Source of the DNA: Siderastrea siderea
Taxonomy: Eukaryota > Cnidaria > Anthozoa > Scleractinia > Rhizangiidae
NCBI GenBank assembly: GCA_964030785.1
Contig: OZ034971.1
Coordinates: 13,113,079 to 13,177,078, forward strand
Reading direction: 5' to 3'
Length of the DNA: 64,000 bases
Each line of letters starts with the position of its first letter. Within the stretch, counting starts at the first letter, position 1. The notes beneath the pieces are model-generated. The model saw nothing but the letters and a program-made list of their open reading frames with translations. It was not told where the DNA came from and searched no databases. A program made the position numbers and the translations under genes. This document shows positions 62,818 to 64,000 of this stretch, in pieces.

Positions 62818-63949
62818 CGACTCTGACCCAGACGAGGACTTGAACGACGACTTGAACGACATGGACTATGTTCCCGACAATGACTATGACCCGAACGACG
62901 ACGACAACGACGACGAAACGACAGAGTTACTGACGAAAGACGAACGACGACGGAGACGGAACGCAATCAAAAAAGCTAGGTACAAGGACCGTTACCCAGA
63001 GAAAGCCCGAGCGAGGAATATTGTGAAAAAAGCCAACTTCCGAAGTAAGTATCCTGAGAAAGTGCGTGCTGCCAAAAAACGATACCGAGAACAATATCCG
63101 GATCGAGTGCGGGAGACCAAAAGGCGTTATGAGGAGACGCATAAGGAGCAACGGAATGCCTGCAAAAAAAGATGGGCCCAAAAGAACCGAGCACGTTGTG
63201 CCGAATACGACCGGAAGTATAGAGAGAAACATCGGGAACGTTTGAGAGCCCAAGCGCGTGAATATCGTCAAAAGAATCGTGTACGAATATTGGCGTACAA
63301 AAGGATGTACAATAAAAGGGCCAAAGCACAGGCGGCTCGTCGGGCATATCGTGCTGCGAACCATGAGAAACTGCATGCGCAAAGAAGAGAGTACTACTGG
63401 GCGAACCGCGAGAGGTTCTTGGAGCTCGCTAAAAGGTACTACTACAACAAAAGGAAGCACGTGCCTCGCCCCAAAACGCCAAAAACACTGCGGGTGGTAT
63501 TGACTAATTGTAGGACGCAACCTTCTCTGGAAACGTATTTGAATGACTTTTGTGCCTCCTTACCTTCTGTAGAGAGGCAGAAAACGGAAGAGAAAATCAA
63601 AGCATTAGGGCCCTTGAAACTGACCATTCCCTTGGAAGACTTTAAGAAATCGACGCCTAAAATGTCTGAGAACTTTTCTTTTTGTGAATCATTTCTAGAT
63701 TCTTATACTCTCACGGATATGGATTCGGGGGGTGTGCAAGTCACCGACCCCCCTGACTTGGGCCCCCCTGACTTGGAGGACTTTTCGTCTTTGTTGCAGA
63801 ACATAACGCCTGACGAGTGGGCCGAGTTACTGAAGGATGTGGAGGACTCTTGTTCCTTTGATTTGGAGGCATTGGTGCCCCCTGAAGACCTCGTTCATGA
63901 CATGTCGCCCGATGAGGGCGTTGATTTGATGTTTGATTTGGTGACTTGA
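62735..63949 (+). CDS. P3 ORF2 homologue (about 404 aa)
   Basis: The start is set at the ATG at 62735, aligned with 17334 in P2. It has an Asp/Asn-rich acidic block, about a dozen 15-residue basic repeats, an acidic C-terminus with SYTLTDMDSGGVQV, and the conserved FDLEALVPPEDLVHDMS end. More repeats and less identity than the P2 copy, but the first and last blocks are clearly the same gene. It overlaps ORF1 by 83 nt. Confidence 0.65.
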   Translation: MSTESEGLRRSNRRRRTTYRPNNDDDLNDSDPDEDLNDDLNDMDYVPDNDYDPNDDDNDDETTELLTKDERRRRRNAIKKARYKDRYPEKARARNIVKKANFRSKYPEKVRAAKKRYREQYPDRVRETKRRYEETHKEQRNACKKRWAQKNRARCAEYDRKYREKHRERLRAQAREYRQKNRVRILAYKRMYNKRAKAQAARRAYRAANHEKLHAQRREYYWANRERFLELAKRYYYNKRKHVPRPKTPKTLRVVLTNCRTQPSLETYLNDFCASLPSVERQKTEEKIKALGPLKLTIPLEDFKKSTPKMSENFSFCESFLDSYTLTDMDSGGVQVTDPPDLGPPDLEDFSSLLQNITPDEWAELLKDVEDSCSFDLEALVPPEDLVHDMSPDEGVDLMFDLVT

Positions 63950-64000
63950 ACATTCGTCTCAGTATTTGACTGAACCAATGAGACAGTGACATTTTGATTG

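Larger units (their letters stand above)
57488..64000. mobile_element. P3: left part of a P2-like Polinton, cut by the window end
   Basis: It starts AGTAGTAAACTGGG, with the CRE-like TGACGTCA 51 bp from the tip (57539-57546) and two units of the P2 TIR repeat (57549-57745). It then carries the same gene order as the P2 left arm. The right end lies outside. The left target duplication candidate is AACGCC (57482-57487), untestable here. Confidence 0.88.

Noticed and set aside
62927..63520. 197-aa minus ORF in P3
   Set aside because: It is an antisense shadow of ORF2's basic repeats.

Overview
The window looks like an invertebrate, probably anthozoan cnidarian (coral or anemone), nuclear locus. 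Host DNA is AT-rich and full of Penelope, L2/CR1-like LINE, DIRS and MITE remnants. About 41 kb of the 64 kb consists of three Polinton/Maverick (adintovirus-like) elements from two distinct lineages. The taxonomic call is an inference from repeat style, not from a marker gene.

Layout. Positions 1-858: Penelope-like debris and TA microsatellites. Positions 859-11750 (P1): a decayed Polinton with a truncated capsid-like protein, packaging ATPase, small virion-type proteins, integrase and protein-primed DNA polymerase B (PolB). Most genes are frameshifted, often in homopolymers, and about 2.6 kb in the middle is non-coding with a MITE. Positions 11874-34599 (P2): a complete 22,726-bp Polinton with terminal inverted repeats starting AGTAGTAAGG and a perfect 6-bp target duplication (TGCCCT). 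It carries about 28 protein genes plus a tRNA-like gene. Positions 34606-57487: host sequence with a possible P1 terminus, a possible His-rich secreted-protein gene, two Penelope remnants, a DIRS-type retrotransposon, a LINE, minisatellites and MITEs. Positions 57488-64000 (P3): the left end of a third Polinton closely related to P2, cut by the window edge, with PolB broken by one frameshift.

How P2 works, as inferred. PolB and the divergent ORF1/ORF2 pair share a bidirectional promoter. A central minus-strand block of about 12 kb encodes virion functions: a PLA2-like domain protein, small basic core-like proteins, a two-TM membrane protein, a Gly-rich protein, the packaging ATPase, an adenain-like protease, the major capsid candidate, two jelly-roll-candidate paralogues, an rve integrase with chromodomain, and a GRF zinc-finger protein. 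Several basic proteins carry QxGG or MRGG motifs that fit adenain-type maturation sites. The right arm carries accessory genes: a SLOG-family protein, an unknown protein, two tandem small paralogues, a RING-like protein and a third FYVTL-type paralogue. Genes abut or overlap as TGATG or ATGA, and TATA boxes sit close to start codons.

Most notable: the intact element, the QRGG/MRGG network, the embedded tRNA-like gene, the SLOG plus two-TM pairing, the reused promoter module, the CCAAT/CArG repeat, and the overlapping ORF1/ORF2 pair conserved between P2 and P3.
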